This document shows, in pieces, positions 25,213 to 35,026 of a DNA stretch of 64,000 bases. How positions within the stretch are numbered: the first letter of the stretch is position 1; each line of letters starts with the position of its first letter. Both the position numbers and the translations under genes were made by a program. This DNA comes from Paracamarosporium sp. OC-R06-R3 (taxonomy: Eukaryota; Ascomycota; Dothideomycetes; Pleosporales; Didymosphaeriaceae): positions 248,001-312,000 of the forward strand of contig JACVRA010000128.1 of the NCBI GenBank assembly GCA_019828545.1. Reading direction: 5' to 3'. The notes beneath the pieces were generated by a model that worked only from the letters and a program-made list of their open reading frames with translations, ran no database searches and was not told the DNA's origin.

Positions 25213-25617
25213 ATGAAGGCTACTTTCTTCCTCGCCACCTTCCTCGCTGCCCTTGTGGCAGCCTCTCCCGTCGACCTAGAGGAGCGGGTATTTCTCCTTC
25301 TTCCTCCCTTTCTCCTTTTCAAACTAACATCACCCCAGGCGGGCACCATCCGCGTCCAAATCTCAGACGACCAAACCGATACCGCCGTGCAAGCCAACAT
25401 CCCCGCAAACGGCAACAAGATCAGTATCGCCAAGAACTTTGCCAACTTGGGTAACGGCGTGCCTGCGAACCGCGCTTTTGTCGTAAGGGGGTCGGGCAGC
25501 TGCAATATCTTCAAGGATAAGAATGCTAGTCAGAAGGTTGCTACGATTAAGAGTGGGGGTGGTGATATTAGGTTTACGAGAGTGAAGCTAGGAAATGGGG
25601 TCATCGTGTGTAAATAA
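25213..25617 (+). CDS. Small secreted protein (candidate effector-like), unknown family
   Basis: Two exons, 25213-25287 and 25339-25617, giving 117 aa. A clear signal peptide (MKATFFLATFLAALVAAS) is followed by PVDLEER and a beta-rich-looking body: AGTIRVQISDDQTDTAVQ, ISIAKNFANLGNG, RAFVVRGSGSCNIF, GDIRFTRVKLGNGVIVCK. Only two cysteines remain in the mature part, near and at the C-terminus, and could form one disulfide. The intron (51 nt, GTATTT..CCCCAG) is a multiple of three, so unspliced RNA would also be translatable and would insert a 17-residue hydrophobic stretch. Likely extracellular; I do not recognise the family and assign no function. Confidence 0.75.
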   Translation: MKATFFLATFLAALVAASPVDLEERVFLLLPPFLLFKLTSPQAGTIRVQISDDQTDTAVQANIPANGNKISIAKNFANLGNGVPANRAFVVRGSGSCNIFKDKNASQKVATIKSGGGDIRFTRVKLGNGVIVCK

Positions 25618-25865
25618 GGGGTTTGAGAGGGTGAGGGGTAGGGATGGGTTGGGGTAGACGGTCGCTTTTTGAGGTGGTGTGGGAGGAGGGCTGTGGATGG
25701 ACGTTCGTTATGTTGTTTAGTTGTTGTGTTTGAATTCATGTTTGATTTGTTAGAGTGGAATTTATAACGAATCTGATGATCGCACTTGTTATCCTTACTA
25801 CGCCATACCTCTAGCGACTTTGCTTGGTGACCACCGTAGCAAAAATCTTAGTTCTTGTTGGACAC

Positions 25866-26954
25866 TTACTGCTTGAGTTTAGTCCCCTTTGGAATAGCAT
25901 AACTCCTTGCCCCCTCCAGATGCTCCAAAATAAGTTCCACCTCCGCATCCGCATCCTCCAAGATATGTTCGGCTCCATACTTGGGCTTCCACCCAATATT
26001 CTTGCCATGCTCAGCCGTAAACATGCACAAACCACCCAACTGCATCGGCACAAAGTCTCCCGGACAATCCATGCCCTCGCCCATCTTCTCCATAATCGCC
26101 TTATCCGCTACACCAACAGTCTCATCATCAATGATATTCCTCTTCTTCAACGCCTTCGCCATAGCAGCATAAATATCGTCCCACGCCACGCTCCCCGGCG
26201 ACGCAAGGAAATACCCATTCTTCCCGTGCCCAATATCCCTACCTTCCAGAATGCCCCGTAGAATCTCTATATACAGCGTGGAATTATCTTCCACGTGACA
26301 AACAGGCCAGATCGGGCGTCCCTCATCGACCTTGTACACGCGTCTCGTTGCCTTCGCAGCACGAACTATGGCAACAGTCTGGATGGAAATCGCGTTTCCG
26401 AAGCCCAGACCGCGGCCGTACACGATGCAGGGGGCGAAAATGTAGGACTTCACGCCGTGCGCTTCTGCCGTGTCGGTGACGAGGTTGTTGCATACGACGC
26501 CGAAGCCCATTGCGTCGATGGGCGCCTTTTCTGGCTGCGCCTTGTGGATGTCGTAGAGGTTTGGGCTTGCATCGGAGAATGGCTCCGAGGGTGCGCCCGC
26601 GTGCGAGGACATCAGCTTTGCGCCTGTCGTGAAGAGGAAATGGACATCTTGGCCGGTTTGCTGTTTTACGGTTGCGAGGGCCTTGATCCAGTGCGGGGTC
26701 GTGTCGTCGCGAGGGTTGTGCAGGTGGTAGACAATGGTAATCTTGTTGTCGATGATGGCTGAGCTGACTGCGTCGGTGTTTGAGAGATCGAGTGAGAGCG
26801 GTTCAGCGTTGTACTGTTTGACTGCTTGGGCTTGCTCGTTGGAGCGCACGGTGGCGTAGATTTTATGGGCTGGTAGACCAGCATCTTTCAGCAGATGGAG
26901 GAAAGTTCCCCCAAGGTAGCCAGAGGCGCCAGTGAAGAGGATGTTGCGAGACAT
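25866..26954 (-). CDS. NAD(P)-dependent epimerase/dehydratase (extended SDR)
   Basis: Intronless, 362 aa. N-terminal Rossmann fold with the extended-SDR glycine motif GASGYLGG (residues 9-16) and a downstream LDLSNTDAV element. The active-site pair YxxxK is present as YDIHK (Y134, K138), with the upstream Ser/Thr region FLFTTGAKL. The later part (GRGLGFGNAISIQTVAIVRAA, WPVCHVEDNSTLYIEIL) matches the nucleoside-diphosphate-sugar epimerase / NmrA-like atypical group in which the substrate is usually a small carbonyl or sugar nucleotide. No signal peptide or membrane segment. Precise substrate unknown. Separated by 613 bases from the repeat protein gene, transcribed on the same strand. Confidence 0.88.
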   Translation of the reverse strand: MSRNILFTGASGYLGGTFLHLLKDAGLPAHKIYATVRSNEQAQAVKQYNAEPLSLDLSNTDAVSSAIIDNKITIVYHLHNPRDDTTPHWIKALATVKQQTGQDVHFLFTTGAKLMSSHAGAPSEPFSDASPNLYDIHKAQPEKAPIDAMGFGVVCNNLVTDTAEAHGVKSYIFAPCIVYGRGLGFGNAISIQTVAIVRAAKATRRVYKVDEGRPIWPVCHVEDNSTLYIEILRGILEGRDIGHGKNGYFLASPGSVAWDDIYAAMAKALKKRNIIDDETVGVADKAIMEKMGEGMDCPGDFVPMQLGGLCMFTAEHGKNIGWKPKYGAEHILEDADAEVELILEHLEGARSYAIPKGTKLKQ

Positions 26955-27567
26955 GGTTGGTGTGAGTTGAATAGAGGTTCACGTGGATGAGCGGTTGCAG
27001 GTGGTGCTGTGTCGATTGTGTGCTGTTCGAGTGTGGTATTTACATTGCACTATTCTAATATCTGCTCATATCTATCCGGTGCAACGTTTGTACCGTGCGA
27101 GCATTAGGAGACGCTTGTATCCCCGCATATCTTACAAATGTTATGATGACATATGCACTTCAAATGCAATTCTCGGGCCTAACGTGTGGAGGAGAGAGTG
27201 ATATGCACGATGCCGAACTCGGCCGAGTTATTTAGTGAGCGGGGCGTTTGGTATTCCTCTGGCATCCGACAAACCAGAAAGTGGCGATGTTTAAAGTAGC
27301 AGTCAGATAGGTCAGAAAGATCAGAGCCCTATGACCCGCCGTCCGGAGAACATGCGCTTTGTGCGATCAGCCGGGGCAATTCATGTTCTGTCCGGGACAA
27401 GTGTTGCTCCGGGTTACATGGGGTGTTAGCGATAGGAAGTTGGACCCAGACACTATTGAACGTAAAACCTTCAATTTTCAAGATGCAATCATTATTGTTA
27501 CAGGACTTTTATGTCAATCTGAACCGACCAGTATGCTTTATAAACCCTTCATAAATCATAACAGCGC
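26955..27567. other. Intergenic: SDR promoter
   Basis: 613 bases between two minus-strand genes. No gene or specific site recognised. Confidence 0.5.
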
Positions 27568-28093
27568 TCATCGGTCGCGCGCTTGCTTGATGCCCTCTTC
27601 TGCTGACAACGCTGCCCTCTTAACGGAGCTAGTGTCTACACTGAAATGCGATCCATAGCGATCCTAAGGTCGTTAGTATTCTATCAACATAGCTTTTGTT
27701 GCGACTTACCTGCTCAGCACCCACACCCTGCGTTTCCGCAAGCTTTCTCGCGCGCGCCCATCCATCGGCACCCAGACCGAAATGCCCAGCCCACCTGTCC
27801 TGCTCAGCTCCCGACGAGCCATTTTGCTGCTTTGCGAGCCACTGCGCAGCAGCCCTAACCGGGTCTTCACCGAGGCTAAAGTGTGAGGCATAGCGGTCCT
27901 GCTCGGCGCCGCTGCCCTTCCGGTTGGCAAATTCCTTGATGCCTTCCTTGAAGCGCTCCTTTCCTGCCTCACTGACGCCAAAGTGTGAGGCATAGCGGTC
28001 CTGTTCTGCTCCCACGCCAAAGCGGGAGCCGCCTTCAGTTGTAGGCTCGGTAGGGGTGGAGGCGGCCTTCTCGGTGCTAGTGAACCAACCCAT
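27568..28093 (-). CDS. GAEQDR-repeat protein, unknown function
   Basis: Two exons, 27710-28093 and 27568-27663, giving 159 aa. The protein is built from four tandem modules, each with the core GAEQDR(Y/W)xxHFxx followed by 15-20 mostly helical residues: cores GAEQDRYASHFGV, GAEQDRYASHFSL, GAEQDRWAGHFGL and, across the intron, GAEQDRYGSHFSV. N-terminus is MGWFTSTEKAASTP, hydrophilic apart from the first residues; no signal peptide or membrane span. The splice (GTAAGT..CCTTAG) falls inside the fourth core, exactly restoring it, which strongly supports the model. I do not recognise a named domain. Repeats of this kind suggest a binding or scaffolding role, which is inference only. Confidence 0.85.
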
Positions 28094-28752
28094 GACGACG
28101 TATGAAGCTGTAACGGGGTTTTACGTTGATATTTCGGTGGTCTGTTGAGGTTTGCGAATTCAATTGATGGATATGATGAGGTGTGGAGTGATTCTACGAG
28201 AGGGCAGGACAGCTTGAGCTCTTAAAGCTATGAGCGGGGTATGACGTAACGCGTGGACTGACCCGGAAGCGCATCTCCTCATGTTTCTCCAGCCGCATCA
28301 CAAGGACGAAGTAAATTTTGAAGTTATCACAAGAGTCTCCTAGTACTTTAACTGTGAAGGTCAAATAACTTGTGCTGTTAGTCGGCACACGTTTGCGGAG
28401 CTTCTACGTTTCTGATTGGTTGGGTCGTTATCGCACGACTGGGTCCATCGAACGCCCTCCTCGGGCGTGCAACATCTTGTTAGGAGCGGATACATCAAGC
28501 ATTGTGTCTTTGCTGCCCGGTATGTTGTTACTCAATGCAGCTGTCACATGGCAAAAAGCCGGCGGGGAGGCTGGTACCAATCTGGGGTAAAGAATTGAGG
28601 GCTAGCTCCAGGCGTTCCGCGTCATGACGAATTGGCTTTCTCCAAAACACCCAGCTTGTAAGCGCTGTCAGCTCCCACAAGATGTGCACATGGAGCTCAG
28701 ACCTTTCAGCACGACGCTGCGTTGCCTTTGCCTTCTGTTTCTTACTTGAAGC
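28094..28752. other. Divergent promoter, repeat protein / P450
   Basis: 659 bases between divergent genes. Contains a GCCGGCGGGG patch near 28558; no defined site. No gene supported. Confidence 0.45.
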
Positions 28753-30405
28753 ATGGGGATCACGGATTCTTCACTGTTGCATTTCGAACCATTCGTGGCT
28801 TTGAAGTACGCTTTATCGCTTTATCTAGGATGGATCATAATTCAGGTAGAAACTCTACATGCGTGGCTTGCTCACTCAAGCGCTAAATGTTCTTATTTCG
28901 TAGACCTTGAGGACACGTTTTCACAGCGGCCTTCGAGATATCCCTGGGCCCTTCCTCTCAGCATATACAGGCATACCACTCAAGCTCCAGATCTTGTCAG
29001 GGCGAAGATCTTTATACATTCACTCTCTACACGAACTATATGGTACCTTATTACATATACCTAATGTTCTGCACTCAACTGACCAAACAGGTCCATATGT
29101 TCGTATTGCACCGCGCGAGGTTGCCATCGCCGACATCCAAGCATATCGTATGATTCACCGCATAGGCTCCGATTTTAATAAAGGGCCCTGGTACAGCAAA
29201 CTAGTTCCCTCCCAGTATAATGACGAGACCAGCAGCATTTTTGGTGTTCTGAACAACAAGACTGCTTCTCGACGTAGACGACTTTTCCAAGCTGCTGGCA
29301 CTAAGAATATTATCGCGGAATGGGAACCGCAAGTCGTGGAGCTTACCGAAATCGCGGTGCGGCGCATCAAGCGTGATTTAGAGAAGGACGGCCAATGTGA
29401 TGTGATGAAGTGGTGGACGTTTCTGGCATCGGACGTCACGGGTAGCCTTGCCTTCGGTGAGCCATTCGGAAACCTTAGGAATGGGAAAAAGAGTGAGATG
29501 GTAGAGGACATTGAGGCCGCAGCGCCAATTGTTGGTATGCGCGCAGAATTTCCGTGGCTAAAACCCATACTTGACCGTACACCTACCTGGTGTGGTAACA
29601 CGTGGAGTGCGCAATTCGATCGTTTCATTGGCTACGGCTGGGACGCTGTGCGTGCAACTCGCGCAGCGCATGCTGGTGGCAGTCGAACTTTGTTTTCTAA
29701 AATGGTGCTTGATGACGAGAAAGATCAGATGCTTCCGGACAGTGTTATCGTATCCGAAGCGACAAACATAATGATAGCTGGTACTGATACGACAGCTATG
29801 ACGCTTACTTACTTGACGTACGCCGTCCTCAAGACTGAGCCAGTCAAAAAGAAACTCATAGAAGAGTTGGAAACGTTGTCGCAAAACCCGCGCTGGGATG
29901 AGTTGGAAAGCTTGACATACCTAAATAATGTCATACAAGAAGTAATGAGGCTTAATCCTGCCATCCCTGGAAGCCTTCCCAGGATCGTACCAGCTGCCGG
30001 AGCTCGATTCAGAAAATATGTGCTTCCAGCAGGCACTCAGGTAGATACGCAAGCTTGGACTTTTCAACGCGATCCAGATGTTTTCAGAGATCCTTCAAGG
30101 TAGTTTGATCGCCCTTTGTTGATCTCCTAAGCATCTCTAGACTTACTGGGAATAGATTTGACCCTGACCGATGGGATAACCCCACTCCAGTGATGAAAGA
30201 TCACATGATGGCGTTTGGGGCGCCAGCGCGAGCGTGCTTGGGACAGAACATCGCAAGGCTGGAAATGCTGCATGCGGTGTCGAAGTTATTCCGCGAGTGT
30301 CCGCAGATAACGCTTGCTCTAAGTACAACTGAAGCAAGCATGGAAATGGTCGATTATTTTGCGATAAAGCCTAAGGCAGCGAAGTGTCTTATCGTATCCA
30401 GTTAA
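28753..30405 (+). CDS. Cytochrome P450 monooxygenase
   Basis: Membrane-anchored haem monooxygenase of the fungal pisatin-demethylase/benzoate-hydroxylase-like style. Four exons: 28753-28845, 28904-29042, 29091-30099 and 30156-30405, giving 496 aa. N-terminal anchor ALKYALSLYLGWIII; proline hinge RDIPGPFLSAYTG; I-helix AGTDTTA near residue 307; ExxR as EVMR near 361; PERF-type FDPDRW; haem loop AFGAPARACLGQN with Cys441. In the FxxGxRxCxG haem consensus the first Gly is replaced by Pro (F-G-A-P-A-R-A-C-L-G), which is unusual. Introns restore conserved sequence, for example LYGPYVRIAP and SRFDPDRW. First gene of a run with a PLP enzyme, an MFS transporter and a dioxygenase; probably a tailoring enzyme of that set. 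Substrate unknown. Confidence 0.92.
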
Positions 30406-31274
30406 ACTAGCAAATGCATTGCAATCGGACGGCAACACCGTTTACATGCCACGTACATGCGCATCCAATGTGTTGTCGAAATCCGTTTACACCAGACAAC
30501 TGTAACAAATACTGCGCTATCGAAATACTGTTTGTCGTCTTTTAGGTCTCTTAAATTACATCGAAAGCGTCGTCCGCTACAATACCCATACCCTCTAACG
30601 CATTGCCTCACTACGCCCCATTATCGAATTTTGCAACTTCAGAATAGCATCATTACTGCCTATTTCCGGAGCACATCCCAAGAGAAGAATTATGTGCGAA
30701 CCTTGGGCCATCGACGAGGATCAGAATCTATGCAACTGCTATCGGGAATGCGAAGACTGCTCTTGCTGTACAGATTGGCCATGCTGCGACTACTGTGTTA
30801 TCCAATGACAACTTCAAGGGTTTGGATTGCTCGCATGATCGAGAGGGGTTCCATGTTAGAGTTTGTGGTTGCAGTATAGTCTCTGGACAAGAATATCTCC
30901 CAAAAGAATATTTTGCTGCACTTATCATTGGTTTTATCCTTTTGTCTCATACAACGAAGAGTCTGACTGTTGTGACATATCCTACTATTAGAGCCAAACC
31001 AGTCCCAGCGCTTGCTTGCCCACTGTGCAAAGACGGCGACTGTCAGACCCTGTCTACCCTCCAATTGAACAACCAATAAGACGGTCAGCATCATGACACG
31101 AAATGAAGGCGGTTTGAGCCGCCTGGGGGCGCAGCTATCATGGGTATACGCCACCCGTAAGCAGTTGCCGTGAGACAATATATCGTACGGAATGGTTTTC
31201 GTGACTTTTCTTTTTGTACCTCTACATGTTACAATCGTTACATACCCAAGGGTTATTCGATATTTTGTCCTGCA
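30406..31274. other. Intergenic P450 - PLP enzyme
   Basis: 869 bases between co-oriented genes. Contains the cysteine-rich micro-ORF listed separately and a second, partly overlapping frame downstream (30795-31079) that is also cysteine-bearing (VCGCS, CPLCKDGDC). Otherwise promoter of the PLP enzyme gene. Confidence 0.45.
30692..30808 (+). CDS. Cysteine-rich micro-ORF (38 aa), speculative
   Basis: An ATG-started frame of 38 residues with ten cysteines (positions 2, 14, 16, 20, 23, 25, 26, 31, 32 and 35) and nine acidic residues; core CNCYRECEDCSCC then DWPCCDYC. No signal peptide. CxC, CxxC and CC pairs recall metallothionein-like metal binding, but there is no family match I can name. The frame stays open for over 20 codons upstream of the ATG, so it could instead be an exon of a longer gene. 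It could also be a chance product of a TGC-rich stretch. Confidence 0.3.
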   Translation: MCEPWAIDEDQNLCNCYRECEDCSCCTDWPCCDYCVIQ

Positions 31275-32376
31275 ATGGCTCCCTACAAACTACCTTCCTT
31301 GGATGCAGTACAGGATGCAGCTCTTCTTGTTTCGCCCATGGTCCACAGAACACCCGTCGAGAGTTCTTCTCAGCTTACGAAGTTGGCCAACCAGAACTTT
31401 CAGCATTCCTTATATGCAAATCCGTCCTCTCATATTGAACTTTACTTCAAGTGTGAGAACCTACAACGCACTGGATCTTTCAAGTTCCGCGGTGCTTGTC
31501 ACTTCCTAGCAAAACTTGACGATACAGCTCTGAGAAATGGGGTAGTAGCATATAGCACAGGTAACGTGAGTTCTCGCTGCAGTTACAGAATTCTAATAAT
31601 TATCAGGCAATCACGCTCAGGCAGTGGCGCATGCTGCTCAGCTCGCCAGCGAAAAACGCAACATGAGCGTACCGTCTTACGTCGTCGTCCCCTCAAACTG
31701 TCCCCCGAAAAAGATAGCTGCTGCCAAAAGCCATGGAGCTAGAGTCCTTCTCGCTGGAACCGACCCCAGCGACCGGGTTATGCTCGCCGAACAGATACAG
31801 TACGCCACCGGCTCGATCCTAGTACCACCAGCTGACGATTTAAACATCGTTCTGGGTCAGGCGACGGCGGTGCAAGAGCTCCTGCAGCAGACTTCCCAAA
31901 TTGGGAAGAGCCTCGACGCCATCATCGTTCCGAGTGGTGGAGGAGGCTTGCTTTGCGGCGCGGTTGCAGTCTGCAGACCTCACGACATAACTGTTTTCGG
32001 ATGCGAACCTGAATATGGAGGCCCTGGACTAGCTAATGCAATTCAATGTGGTAAGCGTACACTCAGGATTCAAGGCCTTGGCTCGATCGCCGATGGGCTA
32101 CGCTCGCTGACGGGTGAGGCGAACTGGGAGCACATCAGAGCAGAGGGAAATGTGAAACAAGTTTACACTGTTAGCGAGGCACACATCATAGAGGCGCTTA
32201 AGGTTGGTGTCCAGGAGTTAGGGTTTGCGATTGAGCCAAGCGCTGCTGTGCCGTTGGCTGTGGCGTTGTTCGGCGACGCTTTCCATCAATGGGTTTCGTG
32301 TGCTAATAGGCGACTAAAAGTTGGAATCGTTCTGACTGGAGGTAATGTCAGCATTGAGGATCTAGTTGCTTTGTAA
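31275..32376 (+). CDS. PLP-dependent threonine/serine dehydratase-like enzyme (fold type II)
   Basis: Two exons, 31275-31560 and 31607-32376, giving 351 aa. The PLP-lysine motif is GSFKFRGA with Lys70; the TGNHAQAVA substrate loop is formed across the intron (Asn97); the tetraglycine phosphate loop is SGGGGLLCG (206-209); the end carries EPSAAVPLAVAL and VVLTGGN-like VGIVLTGGN. This is the layout of the catabolic threonine dehydratase / serine racemase / hydroxyaspartate dehydratase group. There is no C-terminal ACT-like regulatory domain as in biosynthetic Ilv1, and no mitochondrial presequence. Reaction class inferred: deamination or racemisation of a beta-hydroxy amino acid. In this setting it may act on an amino acid made or modified by the neighbouring dioxygenase or P450. 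Confidence 0.92.
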
Positions 32377-32868
32377 TCTATGCTTGATGGGGTTGAGAGG
32401 GAACGTTTATAGTTGGTGGATATTAATTTTTAACTCTATTTTAGTATAAGAAGCGATTTGTGAGAGCTCTTGGATTCCATCGTTTGGGAACTGTTGGAGA
32501 GACCTCGGAGAACAAATAGAAGAGAACAACTTTGAAATGCCTCTCCAAGAGCCATGGAAAACTCCCTCACCGATGACGCGGGGCGTAAATGGGGTGAGCT
32601 GACATAAAACACTACAGCGGGGAATCAGCGCGATCGTGACGCCAATAGGTTGTTTTAGCCCCCATATGTTCAGCTTAGGATTAGAGAACATGAAGAGATA
32701 TCAGTGAGGCTGACTGCGGCTTACCGCTTAAGGTTGTATCGTCTTGGTTTAAAGACAGCGTCTGCCAATCGTGTTAACTTGAAGGACTGAAACCATAAGC
32801 TCGTCTGAGCGTTGATAGGTTTTAGGCTCAGAAAAGTTTTTTTATTCACTTTCACATTCGACAACAAG
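32377..32868. other. Intergenic PLP enzyme - MFS transporter
   Basis: 492 bases between co-oriented genes; holds the MFS promoter. No gene or site recognised. Confidence 0.5.
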
Positions 32869-34387
32869 ATGCAAGAGTCGAAGAACACCGAGAAAGCTCT
32901 TGGATATTCAATTGATGTATCGATTAGCAGCTCTCAAACCTCAATTCCACCGGTATCGAAAGAGCCAGTCGTTCGACAAGATGGAGGAACGAGGGCATGG
33001 CTACAAGTGCTTGGTTGTTGGCTGCTTTTCATGAATACCTGGTTCGCTCATTCACCACTTTGACCTGGCGTACGCTAACTATCCACCAGGGGATTGACAA
33101 ACTCATTCTCTATATTCGAGAGCTATTACAGTCAGAAGTTCCAGCATATATCACACGCTAATATCTCGTGGATTGGATCTGTCCAACTCTTTCTGACCCT
33201 GTTCGTTGGCGTGTTCGCCGGCTGGTTGCTCGATAGAGGTCATCTGCGTGCTGTACTAATCACAGGGATCGCATTTGAAACTATTGGAATGCTGGCGACA
33301 AGCTTCTGTAAAAAATACTGGCAATTACTCCTTTCGCAAGGTTTTTGTGTAGGTATCGGCTCCGGTACATTGGCGTTTACGAGTGCGGCGATCATTCCAT
33401 TCTATTTCACCGAGAGAAGGATGTTAGCTGCGGGAATCGTCAGCACAGGAAGTAGTATCGGTGAGGACCTCCCACTGCGCTGGAGAATTGGCAGATAGCT
33501 GACTTGAGAACTATAGCTGGGGTAGTGTACCCACTTATGATGCGCGAGCTCTTCCAACAGGTTGGTTTCGGCTGGGCTGTCCGTATATTAGCGTTCATCA
33601 TGCTAGGCGGACTTTCAGTGAGCCTTGTCATTTTGAAACCGCATACCAATGCAAAGAAGAGTAGGGCTCTACTCAAGAAGAGTTTGCTTCGTGATTCTCC
33701 TTATACCATCTTCATAATTGGTAGGCCCTACCTTATCACACTATCTGTGGTTAGAACTAATGTTCCAGATAGCTTATGCATTCATGGTAGCTGGAGTTTA
33801 CGTCCCTTACTTCTTTATTCAAAGCTATGCGCTGGATCTTTCTATCGACGAAAACATGACCTTTAATGTGGTTAGCATAATGAACGCGGCCACGTTCTTC
33901 GGCCGCTTTCCTTACAACTACCTTGCGGATATGTACGTAAGAGTTTGTCATCTGTACTGGTCAATACGTTAACACACTATACAGCTACGGTGGAATTGCA
34001 GTCCTCGTTCCATGTTGTTTGGCCACATCCATTATACTCTTCTTCTGGCGCTTCGCGCACAATCTCGGTGGGCTTATCGCCATCAGCGCTATGTTTTGTT
34101 TCGTTACAGGCGGACTAGTTTCGTTACCTGCAGTCACTATCGCTAATCTCACCCAAGACAAGTCGGAATACGGGACCCGAATGGGTATGGGCTATACAGT
34201 TGCCGCTATTGGAGCGTTACTTGGAAATCCAATCGCAGGTCTTGCGCGTGACAACGGTATCATGGACGTGCTCCAAAGGTGGCAAGGGGCCTGGTTTGTT
34301 GCTGGTGGAGCTTTGCTCATTGCGACTGCTCTCATGATTTGGGCAAGGATTTTACGAGCGGGCTTGGATATGAGTGTCAAGATCTGA
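32869..34387 (+). CDS. MFS transporter, monocarboxylate (MCT/SLC16)-like
   Basis: Polytopic plasma-membrane transporter. Five exons: 32869-33041, 33090-33460, 33517-33720, 33755-33932 and 33985-34387, giving 442 aa. The MCT family opening D-G-G-x-R-A-W is present as DGGTRAWLQVLGCWLLF after a 40-residue hydrophilic N-terminus, followed by TNSFSIFESYYSQ and SWIGSVQLFLTLFVGVFAGWLLDRG. About twelve hydrophobic segments can be counted, with the FGRFPYNYLAD.YGG loop-8/9 motif conserved. Family members move carboxylates, amino-acid-derived acids or secondary metabolites. Neighbour of the PLP enzyme and the dioxygenase, so export or uptake of the cluster compound is a reasonable inference. Every intron restores frame. 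Confidence 0.9.
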
Positions 34388-35026
34388 GGGCCAATATGAA
34401 TGTTTACTATGGACAGCAAGAGTTTTCCGGTGTCTACTGCTCGAAAATTAATTTTCTTGTGCGATTTCCAGTTTCTTCTACTCGTACGTTGTATTTCCCG
34501 TAGAAAAATTGGTGATCTACAGTCTCAGTTGTTGCTCTAGTCGTCATCAGGACGCGTTCTTCGTCAAGTACGCACCAAGCACTTGCTTTGCCTTCTACTG
34601 TATCTCCAATAGACAACAGAAGGTAATATAATAGTCCCAGATATGATGGATGCTGACCGTCGACATGGTTCGAGGGTTAAGGGCCGTTACATGTAATTGG
34701 CGCTTTTGGACTTGTAAGCCACCCAAAACTGAGCCTTACCTGGGGTGTTAGATGTAACAACGCCTATTTCAGCCAATCGATAGTTGAAGCTGTCATAGGG
34801 TCAAGACAGCTGCGCCAAATTGTAGTTGGCTGATACTCGGTTATGCGCACCCATGCTCAAAAGTACCTACCTCTAGAGTTATGCCAGGCACAACATGGCA
34901 GATCCTCGCATCAACCATCACGCGCTTACCTGCCCTGCCCGGCTGTTTCGCGTTTGCGATTCTTTTGATTTGCTAGTATGGCTGCTTGTTCCTTCTAACC
35001 TCGTCACTAACATCTATTCTCCGCCC
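34388..35026. other. Convergent region MFS / PhyH dioxygenase, with coding-like relic
   Basis: 639 bases between convergent genes. Two minus-strand blocks in it read like protein and are described as a possible relic. Apart from that no gene seen. Confidence 0.45.
34434..34800 (-). pseudogene. Coding-like relic between MFS and PhyH genes
   Basis: Block 34800-34687 reads PYDSFNYRLAEIG..TPGKAQFWVAYK and ends at a stop. Block 34676-34434, in another frame, reads HPSYLGLLYYLLLSIGD, EGKASAWCVLDEERVLM and ends KLIFEQ-stop. Neither begins with an ATG in a sensible place and I found no splice that joins them, although a good donor-like CCCAG/GTAAGG occurs in the first block. This could be a broken gene or exons of a gene I cannot assemble. 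No family recognised with confidence. Confidence 0.25.
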
